Positions 35,121-42,031 of a stretch of 42,031 nt of DNA are shown here, one piece after another; positions within the stretch are counted from its first letter, which is position 1; the number at the start of each line of letters is the position of its first letter. The position numbers and the translations under genes were made by a program. Under the pieces are notes generated by a model. It was not told the DNA's origin and did no database searches. It saw nothing but the letters and a program-made list of their open reading frames with translations. This stretch comes from Hyphomicrobiales bacterium (GTDB lineage: Bacteria; Pseudomonadota; Alphaproteobacteria; Rhizobiales; RI-29), in assembly GCA_016125495.1 (NCBI GenBank), contig WGLQ01000026.1, positions 1 to 42,031 of the forward strand, read 5' to 3'.

Positions 35121-36326
35121 GTGCAGGAGAACCACAACAAGCCTCATCCGATGCCGGGTGCGGTCGATGTGCTCATCGCCGGGGGCGGCCTTTCGGGCTG
35201 CCTGATCGCCGCGCGCCTCAGGCAAGTTCGCCCGGAAATACGCGTGCTGCTGCTCGAGCAATCGGCCGAGTTCGGCGGCAACCACACCTGGTCGTTCCAC
35301 GAGAGCGATCTGGCCGAACGCATCGGCGGCTGGATGGCGCCGCTCGTCGCACACCGCTGGCCGGCCCAGACAGTGCGCTTTCCCAGCTACAGCCGCACGC
35401 TCGACTACGGCTACCGCTCGGTCACCAGTGACAGCCTGCGTGCCGCTCTGCATCCCCTGCTCGACGGTATCGTGCGCTGCAATGCCGCGGTTCGCGCGCT
35501 CGCCCCACGTCGAGCAACCCTCGAAGACGGTACGACGATCGACGCCCGGGCGGTTATCGACTGTCGCGGGCTCGGCCCGACCGCAGGTCTATGGCTCGCC
35601 TATCAAAAGTTCCGCGGCATCGAGATCACGACGCAAACGCCGCATGGCGTCACCGAGCCGGTGATCATGGATGCCACCGTGCCGCAGCTCGACGGCTACC
35701 GCTTCGTCTACCTGCTGCCGTTCAGCCGCCACCGGTTGTTGGTCGAGGATACCTACTATGCCGATGATGCGGCCATCGATGGCGGGCGCCTCGATGAGCG
35801 GCTGGCTGCCTACATCGAGGACGCTGGCTGGCGTATCGCATCGGTGCTGCGTCACGAGCAAGGCGTACTGCCCATCACGCTCGGCGGCGACATCGACCGG
35901 TTCTGGCGCGAGCGGGCTCGCGAGGGCACACCGGTAGCGGGATTACGTGCCGGCCTGTTCCATCCGACGACCGGCTATTCGCTGCCCGACGCCGCACGGC
36001 TCGCCGATCTCATTGCCGAGCAGCGGGATCTGTCCTCGGGCGCTCTGTTCAGCGCCATCGAAACGCACGCCCGGCGCCTTTGGCGCGAGCGCCGGTTCTA
36101 TCGGAGCCTCAACCGGATGCTGTTCCGGGCTGCCGAACCCGAACAGCGCTGGCGCGTTCTGCAACGCTTCTACAGCTTGCCTGCTCCACTCATCGCGCGG
36201 TTCTATGCCGCGCAACTCACTCGATTGGGACAGGCGCGAATACTGACCGGGCGCCCTCCGGTCCCCATTTCAGCCGCGCTGCGAGCACTTGCAGCGCGGC
36301 CGCCGATGGATGAGGAAACGGCGTGA
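35121..36326 (+). CDS. crtY: Lycopene beta-cyclase CrtY
   Basis: A 401-residue flavoprotein that cyclises both ends of lycopene to beta-carotene at the membrane. The N-terminal FAD motif is DVLIAGGGLSGCLIAARL (near 16-33), followed by LLLEQSAEFGGNHTWSFHES, a CrtY hallmark. Later marks include VIDCRGLGP, YRFVYLLPFS and GLFHPTTGYSLPDAARLADL, also typical of CrtY. The GTG at 35121 has GAGG seven bases before it and is preferred to the ATG at 35094, which lacks a ribosome site; 35151 is another possibility. The stop overlaps the crtB start (GTGA), so the two are coupled. The usual crtI partner is absent between them. Confidence 0.92.
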   Translation: MQENHNKPHPMPGAVDVLIAGGGLSGCLIAARLRQVRPEIRVLLLEQSAEFGGNHTWSFHESDLAERIGGWMAPLVAHRWPAQTVRFPSYSRTLDYGYRSVTSDSLRAALHPLLDGIVRCNAAVRALAPRRATLEDGTTIDARAVIDCRGLGPTAGLWLAYQKFRGIEITTQTPHGVTEPVIMDATVPQLDGYRFVYLLPFSRHRLLVEDTYYADDAAIDGGRLDERLAAYIEDAGWRIASVLRHEQGVLPITLGGDIDRFWRERAREGTPVAGLRAGLFHPTTGYSLPDAARLADLIAEQRDLSSGALFSAIETHARRLWRERRFYRSLNRMLFRAAEPEQRWRVLQRFYSLPAPLIARFYAAQLTRLGQARILTGRPPVPISAALRALAARPPMDEETA

Positions 36327-37282
36327 CCGGCTCCCGGGACGACTTCCTTGCAACCTTCGCGCGTGAGCGCATCGAGCGCGGATCGAAGAGCTTTGCGGCC
36401 GCCGCGCGACTGCTGCCGGGTGGGATGCGCGACAGTGCCTACATGCTCTATGCGTGGTGCCGCTACTGCGATGACGCAATCGACGGTCAGGAGTTGGGCT
36501 TCGCCGCCTCCCCACATACAGCCGGCACGGAGCTGCCGGCCGACCCGGCCGAAACCGTTGCACGGCTGCGCGAGCGCACGCTGGCGGCCTGTCGAGGGAA
36601 CCCCGACAGCCCGGTGTTCGAGGCCCTGACCAGAGTCGTCGAACGCCATTCGATTCCGCATGGCCAGCCGCTCGACCTCATCGAGGGGTTTGCAATGGAT
36701 GCTCGCGCGCACTCATACGAAACGCTCGAGGACACCTTGCGTTATGCCTACCACGTCGCCGGCGTCGTCGGGTTGATGATGGCACGGGTGATGGACGTTT
36801 CGGAGCGTGACACGCTCTTGCGCGCCTGCGACCTCGGGATCGCGTTCCAACTGACGAACATCGCGCGTGATGTCATGGACGATGCGGCCCTCGGGCGCAC
36901 CTACCTGCCCGCCGATTGGTTGGCGGAGGCGGGGATCGATTCCGAAGAGCTGACCAGCCCGCACCTGCGCGCGGCCGTCGCAAAGGTAACCGTCAGACTG
37001 CTCGACGAGGCCGAGCAGTATTATCGCTCCGCCGAAGTCGGAATCGCCCGCCTCGCGTACCGTCCCGCCATGGCGATCGCCGCCGCACGGATCGTCTATC
37101 GGGCGATCGGGGCGGGCGTGCGTGCGCGGGGGCCCGCCGCATGGGATCGGCGCGTCAGCATCTCGCGGCCGCGAAAGCTCGCCAATCTGGCGCTTTCCCC
37201 AATTGCGGTCCTCATGGCTCGCACGCGCGTCATCTCCGGCACGCCCTTGCGCCACAACCTCTGGACACCGTCACTCCCCTAG
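36323..37282 (+). CDS. crtB: Phytoene synthase CrtB
   Basis: A 319-residue squalene/phytoene synthase-family enzyme that joins two geranylgeranyl diphosphates to phytoene. Both Asp-rich motifs are present: YCDDAID at about 48-54 and ARDVMDDA at about 181-188, with QLTNIARD and GRTYLPADWL as expected. The GTG start overlaps the crtY stop by four bases. Its 3' end overlaps the 3' end of crtW, on the other strand, by 12 bp, so there is no room for a separate terminator. Its C-terminus ends after a basic segment (ISRPRKLANLAL) that may touch the membrane. Confidence 0.93.
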   Translation: MTGSRDDFLATFARERIERGSKSFAAAARLLPGGMRDSAYMLYAWCRYCDDAIDGQELGFAASPHTAGTELPADPAETVARLRERTLAACRGNPDSPVFEALTRVVERHSIPHGQPLDLIEGFAMDARAHSYETLEDTLRYAYHVAGVVGLMMARVMDVSERDTLLRACDLGIAFQLTNIARDVMDDAALGRTYLPADWLAEAGIDSEELTSPHLRAAVAKVTVRLLDEAEQYYRSAEVGIARLAYRPAMAIAAARIVYRAIGAGVRARGPAAWDRRVSISRPRKLANLALSPIAVLMARTRVISGTPLRHNLWTPSLP

Positions 37283-38059
37283 GCCGGACGCCCGATGCGA
37301 TGCGGCTTGCCGACGTTGGGCGGGCAACCGCCACCAGGGCACCGATGGATGAGCATGATGCTCGTGGTGATAGCCGAAATGAAAGCACGTCAAGAGAGAG
37401 AGCAGCCAGGGATAATCGTTGCTGCGCGTGCGATGACGGTCGGCGAACGGGGCTTTGGCGGGCCGATGGGGCAAGAAGGTGCCGAATAGGAAGAGTTGTA
37501 GCGCCGAGACGATCGCCGGAGCGGCCCAGAGGATGAGAACGTTGGATACCGAAGCTTGAAGGAGGACAACATAGGCCAGGAACCGCGCGCTCATGTGAAG
37601 GTACTGGCGCCAGGAAAAATATTCGAGGAGGAATACGCCGAACCACGGCCAGAACCCGTAGGGCGGCGCATCGTTGAAGTCGGGATCCGCCCCGGTTCCG
37701 GAATGGCGATGGTGCAAATGGTGCTTGCGATTGAGTTCGTCGTAGGAAAATCCGGCATAGAGGAAAAGGCAGAGGCGGCCGATCGCCCGGTTTACCCCGG
37801 GCCGGAACGGCACGAGCGAGCCGTGCATGCAATCGTGCGCCACGATGAAGAGACCGACGCTCAGCCAAGTGGCCAGCAGGAACAGCAACACCGCGAGCGG
37901 TGCGCTCTGCCATTCGATCTCGAAGAAGAAGACCGCGTAGACGTGAACGACGAGCCACGCGGAAATGATCGCGGCGGCGAGCGAAAGGCCGATCGGGGCG
38001 GCCAATGCGGTATCGGCCCGGCTCTGACCTCCTGCCGTATCGCTCTCGCGATCGATCAT
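37271..38059 (-). CDS. crtW: Beta-carotene ketolase CrtW
   Basis: A 262-residue di-iron membrane oxygenase of the fatty-acid-desaturase fold that adds keto groups at C4/C4' of beta-ionone rings. The histidine boxes are HDCMH (75-79), HHLHHRH (113-119) and HFGYHHEHH (227-235), followed by PSVPWWRLP, all as in known CrtW. Four membrane helices are expected (about 24-48, 52-74, 160-180, 182-195). The ATG at 38059 has GAGGG about eight bases upstream and lies 25 bp after the ABC permease stop, so crtW is the last gene of the crtE-ATPase-permease-crtW operon. With CrtY it would yield echinenone and canthaxanthin; no crtZ hydroxylase is in the window. Confidence 0.93.
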   Translation of the reverse strand: MIDRESDTAGGQSRADTALAAPIGLSLAAAIISAWLVVHVYAVFFFEIEWQSAPLAVLLFLLATWLSVGLFIVAHDCMHGSLVPFRPGVNRAIGRLCLFLYAGFSYDELNRKHHLHHRHSGTGADPDFNDAPPYGFWPWFGVFLLEYFSWRQYLHMSARFLAYVVLLQASVSNVLILWAAPAIVSALQLFLFGTFLPHRPAKAPFADRHRTRSNDYPWLLSLLTCFHFGYHHEHHAHPSVPWWRLPAQRRQAASHRASGLGE

Positions 38060-38084
38060 ATGAGTTCCCTCATTCCCGCCGCGA

Positions 38085-39320
38085 TCAACGGCGCCGGATG
38101 GCGAGATGCGCCACCACCAGACCGAACAGCGCGGCACCGGAAAGCACCGCGATCGGAAGCGCCACCTCGTACCAGCCCTCGTTGCGCCAGAAGATGGCGC
38201 CGTAGGCCTCCAGCGTCCAGGTGTTCGGGGTCGCCCAGCCGATCGCCTGGACGTAGGGTGGGATCAGGAAGCGCGGGATCATGCTGCCGCCGACCGCGCT
38301 CGCAACCAGGATCAGGATCGAACCGAGGGTCTGAGCCTGCTGGAAGGTGCGGCAAAGCGCAACGAAGCCGAGCATGAGGCCTGCCCCGGCTGCCGCCGTC
38401 GCCACGGTCACGGCGAGCCAGAGTGCAAAGCGCGCCGGAACATCGAGACCGAACCCGAGCCAGGCGACGGCGTAAATCATCGCCACCTGAACGATCCCCT
38501 GCGCCCAGAGGAAAAGGAATTTGCCATCGATGATCGGCCACGTCCCGGCCGGTCCTGTCGCCAGCCGGTCGAGCAGTCCGCTCTCCTTCTCCTGAAGGAG
38601 GGACAATGCGCCGTTCATGGCCGAGAACAGCAGGAACATCGCCGCCACCGCCCCGGCGTAGTAGGAAATGCTGGTTGGCACTCCCGGATCGCCGATCGCG
38701 CTCTCGCGGGCAACCAGCCTCTCGAATGGCAGACGGATTCGCTCACCGGCAGCGACTGCGCTCGCATCGGCCGTCGCCATGGCCGTCAGCCCGGCTTCGA
38801 GCGCCGCCGCCTGCCCCGGCTCCAGAGGCGCGAGCGCATTCGTGACCGAGCGCGTGACGCCGCCCGCCACGATATGTGGCAATCTCGCGAAGTAGGTTTC
38901 CTGGACGATGCCCTCGACGACCGCGACGGAGATTTCGCGCGTCGGATCGGTCACGAGGAGGAGCGGCGGCTGACCGTCGGGCGATCCCGATTGCAGTGTG
39001 CGTTCGCCGCCACGCACGACCACGCCGACATCGGCGATGCCGGTTCGCACGGCCCGTCGGACGGCCTCGAGGCCCGGCTCGTCGAGCGCGACACGCGTCA
39101 ATTGGCCGTTGCTCTCGATGCCCGCCATGAAGCGCTCGGACGCATCGGACCCCTCGAGATCGAGCAGCGCCACGCGAACCTGCAGGTTGCCACCGCTCGC
39201 ACCCGAAAAAATCACCGCGAAGATGAGGAACACGGCCGCTGGCAGCACGAAGCTCATCGCAAAGGCCGCCGGATCGCGCACGAGCGCGAGCAGCATCGTC
39301 CTGAATACAGCGGCTCTCAT
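38085..39320 (-). CDS. ABC-2 type transporter permease within the carotenoid operon
   Basis: A 411-residue inner-membrane protein of the ABC-2 (NatB/YhfJ-like) type. One N-terminal helix (about 18-40) leads to a large extracytoplasmic domain of about 190 residues. Five more helices follow, with the family segment LLQEKESGLLDRLATGP as coupling loop and LGSILILVASAVGGSMIPRF in the later membrane region. Its start overlaps the ATPase stop (ATGA). It should export a small hydrophobic or lipid-like molecule, or act as an efflux pump. Its place between crtE and crtW suggests a tie to carotenoid or membrane handling, which is inference. Confidence 0.88.
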   Translation of the reverse strand: MRAAVFRTMLLALVRDPAAFAMSFVLPAAVFLIFAVIFSGASGGNLQVRVALLDLEGSDASERFMAGIESNGQLTRVALDEPGLEAVRRAVRTGIADVGVVVRGGERTLQSGSPDGQPPLLLVTDPTREISVAVVEGIVQETYFARLPHIVAGGVTRSVTNALAPLEPGQAAALEAGLTAMATADASAVAAGERIRLPFERLVARESAIGDPGVPTSISYYAGAVAAMFLLFSAMNGALSLLQEKESGLLDRLATGPAGTWPIIDGKFLFLWAQGIVQVAMIYAVAWLGFGLDVPARFALWLAVTVATAAAGAGLMLGFVALCRTFQQAQTLGSILILVASAVGGSMIPRFLIPPYVQAIGWATPNTWTLEAYGAIFWRNEGWYEVALPIAVLSGAALFGLVVAHLAIRRR

Positions 39321-40258
39321 GCGACCTCTCGACGATCGAGGAGGCGAGCCATCAGCGTCTCGAGCCCCGGGCGTCGCAGTCTGAGATCGCGCGGGCCGCC
39401 GCCACCTTCGACGAGCCGCTCGACGAGTGTCCTGACATCCGCGCTGCCCGGTGCAACGAGGCCACGCCACTGGCCGGTCGTTTCATCGTAGGCGAGGCGG
39501 AGACGAGCGATCAATTCGCCGACCCCTGCGCCACGCGCCTCGCCGTCGTGCAGCCGCACCATGCATTCCACCTGATCGCCGAACGCCCGTTGGACGAGGT
39601 CAAGCGGCGCTCCTTCAGCCTCGACACGCCCCTCGATCATCACACCAACCCGGTCGGCGAGCGCCTCGGCCTCCTCGATCTCGTGGGTAGTCAGCAAGAT
39701 CGCCAGTCCGTGATCGCGCAGCGAGAACAAGAGATCGCGCATGGCGTGACGGCCAGCATGGTCGATGCCGACCGTCGGCTCGTCAAGGATGAGCAGTCGC
39801 GGCCGATGAATGAGGGCGGCGGCGATGTTGACGCGTCGCCGCATCCCGCCCGAGAGCACCACGACGCGATCGCGAACGCGGTCGGCCAATGCGATCCGCT
39901 CGAGTGCCTCGGCTATTCGTGCCGCAAGGTCGCGGTCGGCAACGCCCATGAGCCGGCCGATCACCGCGAGGTTCTCGCCCGCCGTCAGCTTCTCATAGAG
40001 CGCGATGTTCTGTGGCACGAGACCGATCATCCGGCGCGCCGCCACCGACCCCGCCGGGTCGACGCCCTCGAGGCGGATCGTCCCCCGTTCGGGCCTCACC
40101 TGACCGGTGACGGCCTTTATGAGTGTCGATTTCCCGGCGCCGTTCGGGCCGAGCAGCACGTAGATCTCTCCCGCCCCGAGGTTCAGCGAGGCACCGCGAA
40201 GCACCCGGCGCTGACCATAATGCGAATGGAGGTCCTCCACCGACAGCAACGACGCCAT
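39317..40258 (-). CDS. ABC-2 type transporter ATP-binding protein within the carotenoid operon
   Basis: A 313-residue ATPase of the DrrA/CcmA/NatA type: Walker A GPNGAGKST near residue 38, LVPQNIALYEKLTAGENL as Q-loop region, signature LSGGMRRRVNIAAAL, Walker B LLILDEPTVGID and the switch LTTHEIEEAEALADRV. A C-terminal extension of about 90 residues resembles that of drug- or lipid-export ATPases. The ATG at 40258 is preferred (GAGGG upstream, 13 bp after crtE); a start at 40285 would overlap crtE by 14 bp. Forms a pair with the permease that follows. Confidence 0.9.
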   Translation of the reverse strand: MASLLSVEDLHSHYGQRRVLRGASLNLGAGEIYVLLGPNGAGKSTLIKAVTGQVRPERGTIRLEGVDPAGSVAARRMIGLVPQNIALYEKLTAGENLAVIGRLMGVADRDLAARIAEALERIALADRVRDRVVVLSGGMRRRVNIAAALIHRPRLLILDEPTVGIDHAGRHAMRDLLFSLRDHGLAILLTTHEIEEAEALADRVGVMIEGRVEAEGAPLDLVQRAFGDQVECMVRLHDGEARGAGVGELIARLRLAYDETTGQWRGLVAPGSADVRTLVERLVEGGGGPRDLRLRRPGLETLMARLLDRREVA

Positions 40259-40271
40259 CACGCCCTCTTCC

Positions 40272-41210
40272 TCACCCCGAGCCATGGCCGGGCCCGAGGC
40301 CGACCCGTTCGCGCGCTTGGCTTACCATGCGGGAAATGAACGCGGTCGCCGCGCCATCTCCCGCCTGCGATCCGATCTCTCGGAGGGCTGCCATGATCTC
40401 GGCATCCGCGCGGCCAAGTGCGCCGTCGAACCCTTCCAGCCGGCACACGGTCGGCTTGCGCGCGTCCTTGCGAACGTCCTTGCCAGCGGTGCTATCGCTG
40501 GCAAGGACATCGACGAGGTCGTCGTAGATTTGGAAGGCGACGCCGATGCGCCGACCGGCGGCGGCCAGATTTCTGGTATCGGTCCGGCCGAGGGATTGCG
40601 CGACGAGGCAGGGAGCCGCGAGTGACAGCGCAAAAAGGGCGCCCGTCTTGCGGGCATAGACGTCCAGGACTGCGTCGGTATCAATTGCCGCATCGGCCTC
40701 GAGATCGTCCTGCTGCCCGCCACACAGGCCCGGTGCGCCCATCGCTTCGGCAAGGTGAGCGACGATCGCCGATCGGGTCTCGCCTGAAAGCGCGCTGGCC
40801 GACGCGATCACCTCGTAGCTCTTGGCCACGAGCGAGACCGCTGCCAGGATCGCGGTTGCCTCGCCGAAGACGCGGTGCGTCGCCGGCTGGTGACGGCGCT
40901 TGGCGGCATCGTCCATACACGGAACGTCGTCGAGAACCAGCGAAGCCGCATGGATCAACTCGACCGCGACCGCCGGTGCCAGCACGGCCCCCTCGTCCAA
41001 TCCGAGGTCGTTCGCCAGCGCCAGCATCAGCACCGCTCGCACGCGCTTACCGCGCGCGAGGGCCGCGTGGCGCATTGCGTCGGCCAGCCGTGCGGGTACG
41101 CCGCTGTGCGCCTCGATCGCTTCATCGAGCCCCACATCGACCTGATGTTGCCACCGCGAGAACCGGTCGGCGCAGACAGCGCCCGCCTCGATATCCGTCG
41201 TCTGCCGCAT
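40272..41210 (-). CDS. crtE: Geranylgeranyl diphosphate synthase CrtE
   Basis: A 312-residue trans-polyprenyl synthase that makes the C20 precursor for CrtB. The first Asp-rich motif is DDVPCMDD at 94-101, of the bacterial DDxxxxD type found in CrtE and IspA. The second is YDDLVD at 229-234. GKRVRAVLML (54-63) is the usual substrate-binding segment with Ala in place of Pro, and GGQQDDL (164-170) is typical. The ATG at 41210 has GAGG just upstream and opens the family core. First gene of crtE-ATPase-permease-crtW. The 110 bp before it contain the palindrome TTACGTAA at 41255-41262, possibly an operator. It could also be an IspA-type farnesyl synthase, but the context favours CrtE. Confidence 0.88.
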   Translation of the reverse strand: MRQTTDIEAGAVCADRFSRWQHQVDVGLDEAIEAHSGVPARLADAMRHAALARGKRVRAVLMLALANDLGLDEGAVLAPAVAVELIHAASLVLDDVPCMDDAAKRRHQPATHRVFGEATAILAAVSLVAKSYEVIASASALSGETRSAIVAHLAEAMGAPGLCGGQQDDLEADAAIDTDAVLDVYARKTGALFALSLAAPCLVAQSLGRTDTRNLAAAGRRIGVAFQIYDDLVDVLASDSTAGKDVRKDARKPTVCRLEGFDGALGRADAEIMAALREIGSQAGDGAATAFISRMVSQARERVGLGPGHGSG

Positions 41211-41394
41211 GGTCCTCGCAGGTCCGTGAAAAATCCGATCTGCAGCCGCAACTGTTACGTAAGAAGATGCGGTGCTGGACCACCAGAGGAATCGACCGCC
41301 CGGCGGCGCCCGTGCGCGAGCCGAGATGGACGAAATCCGGGAACGCAAGGCCGAGCGTCTCGCAGCCGCATCGAAGGGTGACGTGCCGGCGCGT

Positions 41395-41619
41395 CGGGTC
41401 AGGCTCGTGCCGCTCGCCCCCTGGCACCGGTTCCCCGATGGCTCGTTTTCCGTCTACGACCGCACTTTCGACGACACGCTCGCCGAGATCAACCGTTTCG
41501 AACTGGCCGACGCGGAAGACCTTCCGCGCCTCCCCGCGCATTCCCGCAAGTTCCACGAGGCTGGCCTGGAGGCCCTCTGCGACGCCCCTGTCCACGACGT
41601 CCGAACCATGCTCGGTCAG
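41395..41619 (+). pseudogene. Remnant of a phytoene desaturase (crtI-like) gene
   Basis: Within an open frame that runs 41272-41814, about 75 residues read like the part of CrtI just after the FAD-binding region: VRLVPLAPWHRFPDG, a segment like TLAEINRFELADAEDLPRL, then HSRKFHEAGLEALCDAPVHD and VRTML. In CrtI proteins this corresponds roughly to residues 100-175. The N-terminal FAD motif is missing: only 185 bp separate this segment from crtE and they hold no GxGxxG sequence in any frame. The C-terminal part is replaced by the palindromic repeats from 41681 on. I read it as a broken crtI; the similarity is judged by eye and needs a profile search. The upstream piece from 41326 may be older, decayed sequence. 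Confidence 0.55.
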
Positions 41620-41680
41620 GCGAGCCGACCGTTGCGGCGAGGGCCCCATCGGACGTCATCCCGTCGGCGCGGGCACGCAC

Positions 41681-42031
41681 CCGGGCGCGGTGCAGCGTGG
41701 AGCAAAGCGGAACGGTGCGCCGCAGACCCGGGACCGGGTGCGTTCTGCTCCCTTCCCCGCGACCCCGGATCAGCAGCGCGTCATTGCATGCCGCGCAGCA
41801 TCCGGGGATCGTGAGGGGGTGCGTCGCATCCGGGGATCGGCACACCACGGCTCCCGGGCGCGGTGCAGCCTGGAGCAAAGCGGAACGGTGCGCCGCAGAC
41901 CCGGGACCGCCGTCGTTCTGCTCCCTACCTGGCGACCCCGGATCAGCGGCGCGTCATTGCATGCCGCGCAGCATCCGGGGACCGTGACACCACGGCTCCC
42001 GGGCGCGGTGCAGCGTGGAGCAAAGCGGAAC
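41681..42031. repeat. Tandem palindrome-rich intergenic repeats
   Basis: The unit that begins CCGGGCGCGGTGCAGC occurs at 41681, 41854 and 41999; the third copy runs off the window. The first unit is 173 bp and the second 145 bp. The difference is an extra 28 bp in the first that duplicates its GCATCCGGGGATCG part. Each unit holds two hairpins: a GC-rich one around TGGAGCAAAGCGGAAC (arms GCGCGGTGCAGC and GGTGCGCCGCAGACCCGGG), and one with perfect outer arms CCCCGGAT/ATCCGGGG (41763-41770 with 41800-41807; 41936-41943 with 41973-41980). This looks like a tandem array of a dispersed REP-like palindromic element. The short open frames across it are not coding. Confidence 0.8.

Noticed and set aside
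41122-41649. Minus-strand open frame of 175 codons across the crtE upstream region
   Set aside because: It overlaps the crtE start in another frame, and the plus strand shows the CrtI-like pattern instead.
1-42031. CRISPR arrays, tRNA or rRNA genes, insertion sequences
   Set aside because: None was seen: no regular short repeats with spacers, no tRNA-like cloverleaf ends, and no transposase-like product.

Overview
The window is about 42 kb of GC-rich DNA. Dense coding on both strands, 4-bp ATGA or GTGA stop/start overlaps, and the gene content (methylamine-type corrinoid activation, creatinase, FadR-type and GlxA-type regulators, bacterial-type carotenoid genes) suggest an alphaproteobacterium, probably of the Hyphomicrobiales or Rhodobacterales sort. 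That placement is inference; no rRNA or tRNA was seen.

Layout. (1) 1-3554: tail of a corrinoid protein, a corrinoid-activating ASKHA/ferredoxin protein (RACo type) and a GntR/FadR regulator, so this is the end of a corrinoid-dependent demethylation locus. (2) 3634-5279: a small secreted protein divergent from a YbdK-type carboxylate-amine ligase. (3) 5301-22169: a complete type I secretion locus on the minus strand (HlyD adaptor, ABC exporter with a degenerate C39 domain, TolC-type channel) next to its evident substrate, a giant RTX adhesin of about 3,809 residues with about 23 tandem Ig/cadherin-like repeats. A one-base frameshift at 11403-11405 separates the adhesin from its RTX and secretion-signal C-terminus. 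(4) 23045-31224: a polar amino-acid type ABC importer, a GlxA-type AraC regulator, an enolase-superfamily epimerase/dehydratase, a PAN-domain secreted protein behind a perfect FNR-type box, and a clear creatinase. This looks like an uptake and catabolic island for creatine or related N-methylated compounds. (5) 31265-34580: a crotonase plus PaaK-like adenylate-forming ligase pair, and a Sel1-repeat secreted protein. (6) 35121-41619: carotenoid genes crtY-crtB facing crtW-ABC permease-ABC ATPase-crtE, with only a short crtI-like remnant beyond crtE. (7) 41681-42031: tandem copies of a palindrome-rich 145 to 173-bp repeat that run off the end of the window.

How the parts work together. The type I system should export the adhesin to the cell surface, but as sequenced the adhesin lacks an in-frame secretion signal. 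The importer, regulator and enzymes of block 4 would bring in and degrade a quaternary or N-methylated amino compound; creatinase gives sarcosine and urea, which fits the methyl-group metabolism of block 1. CrtE, CrtB, CrtY and CrtW would give beta-carotene and then canthaxanthin or echinenone if a working phytoene desaturase exists elsewhere. A two-gene ABC-2 type exporter sits inside this operon and is the least explained part of it.
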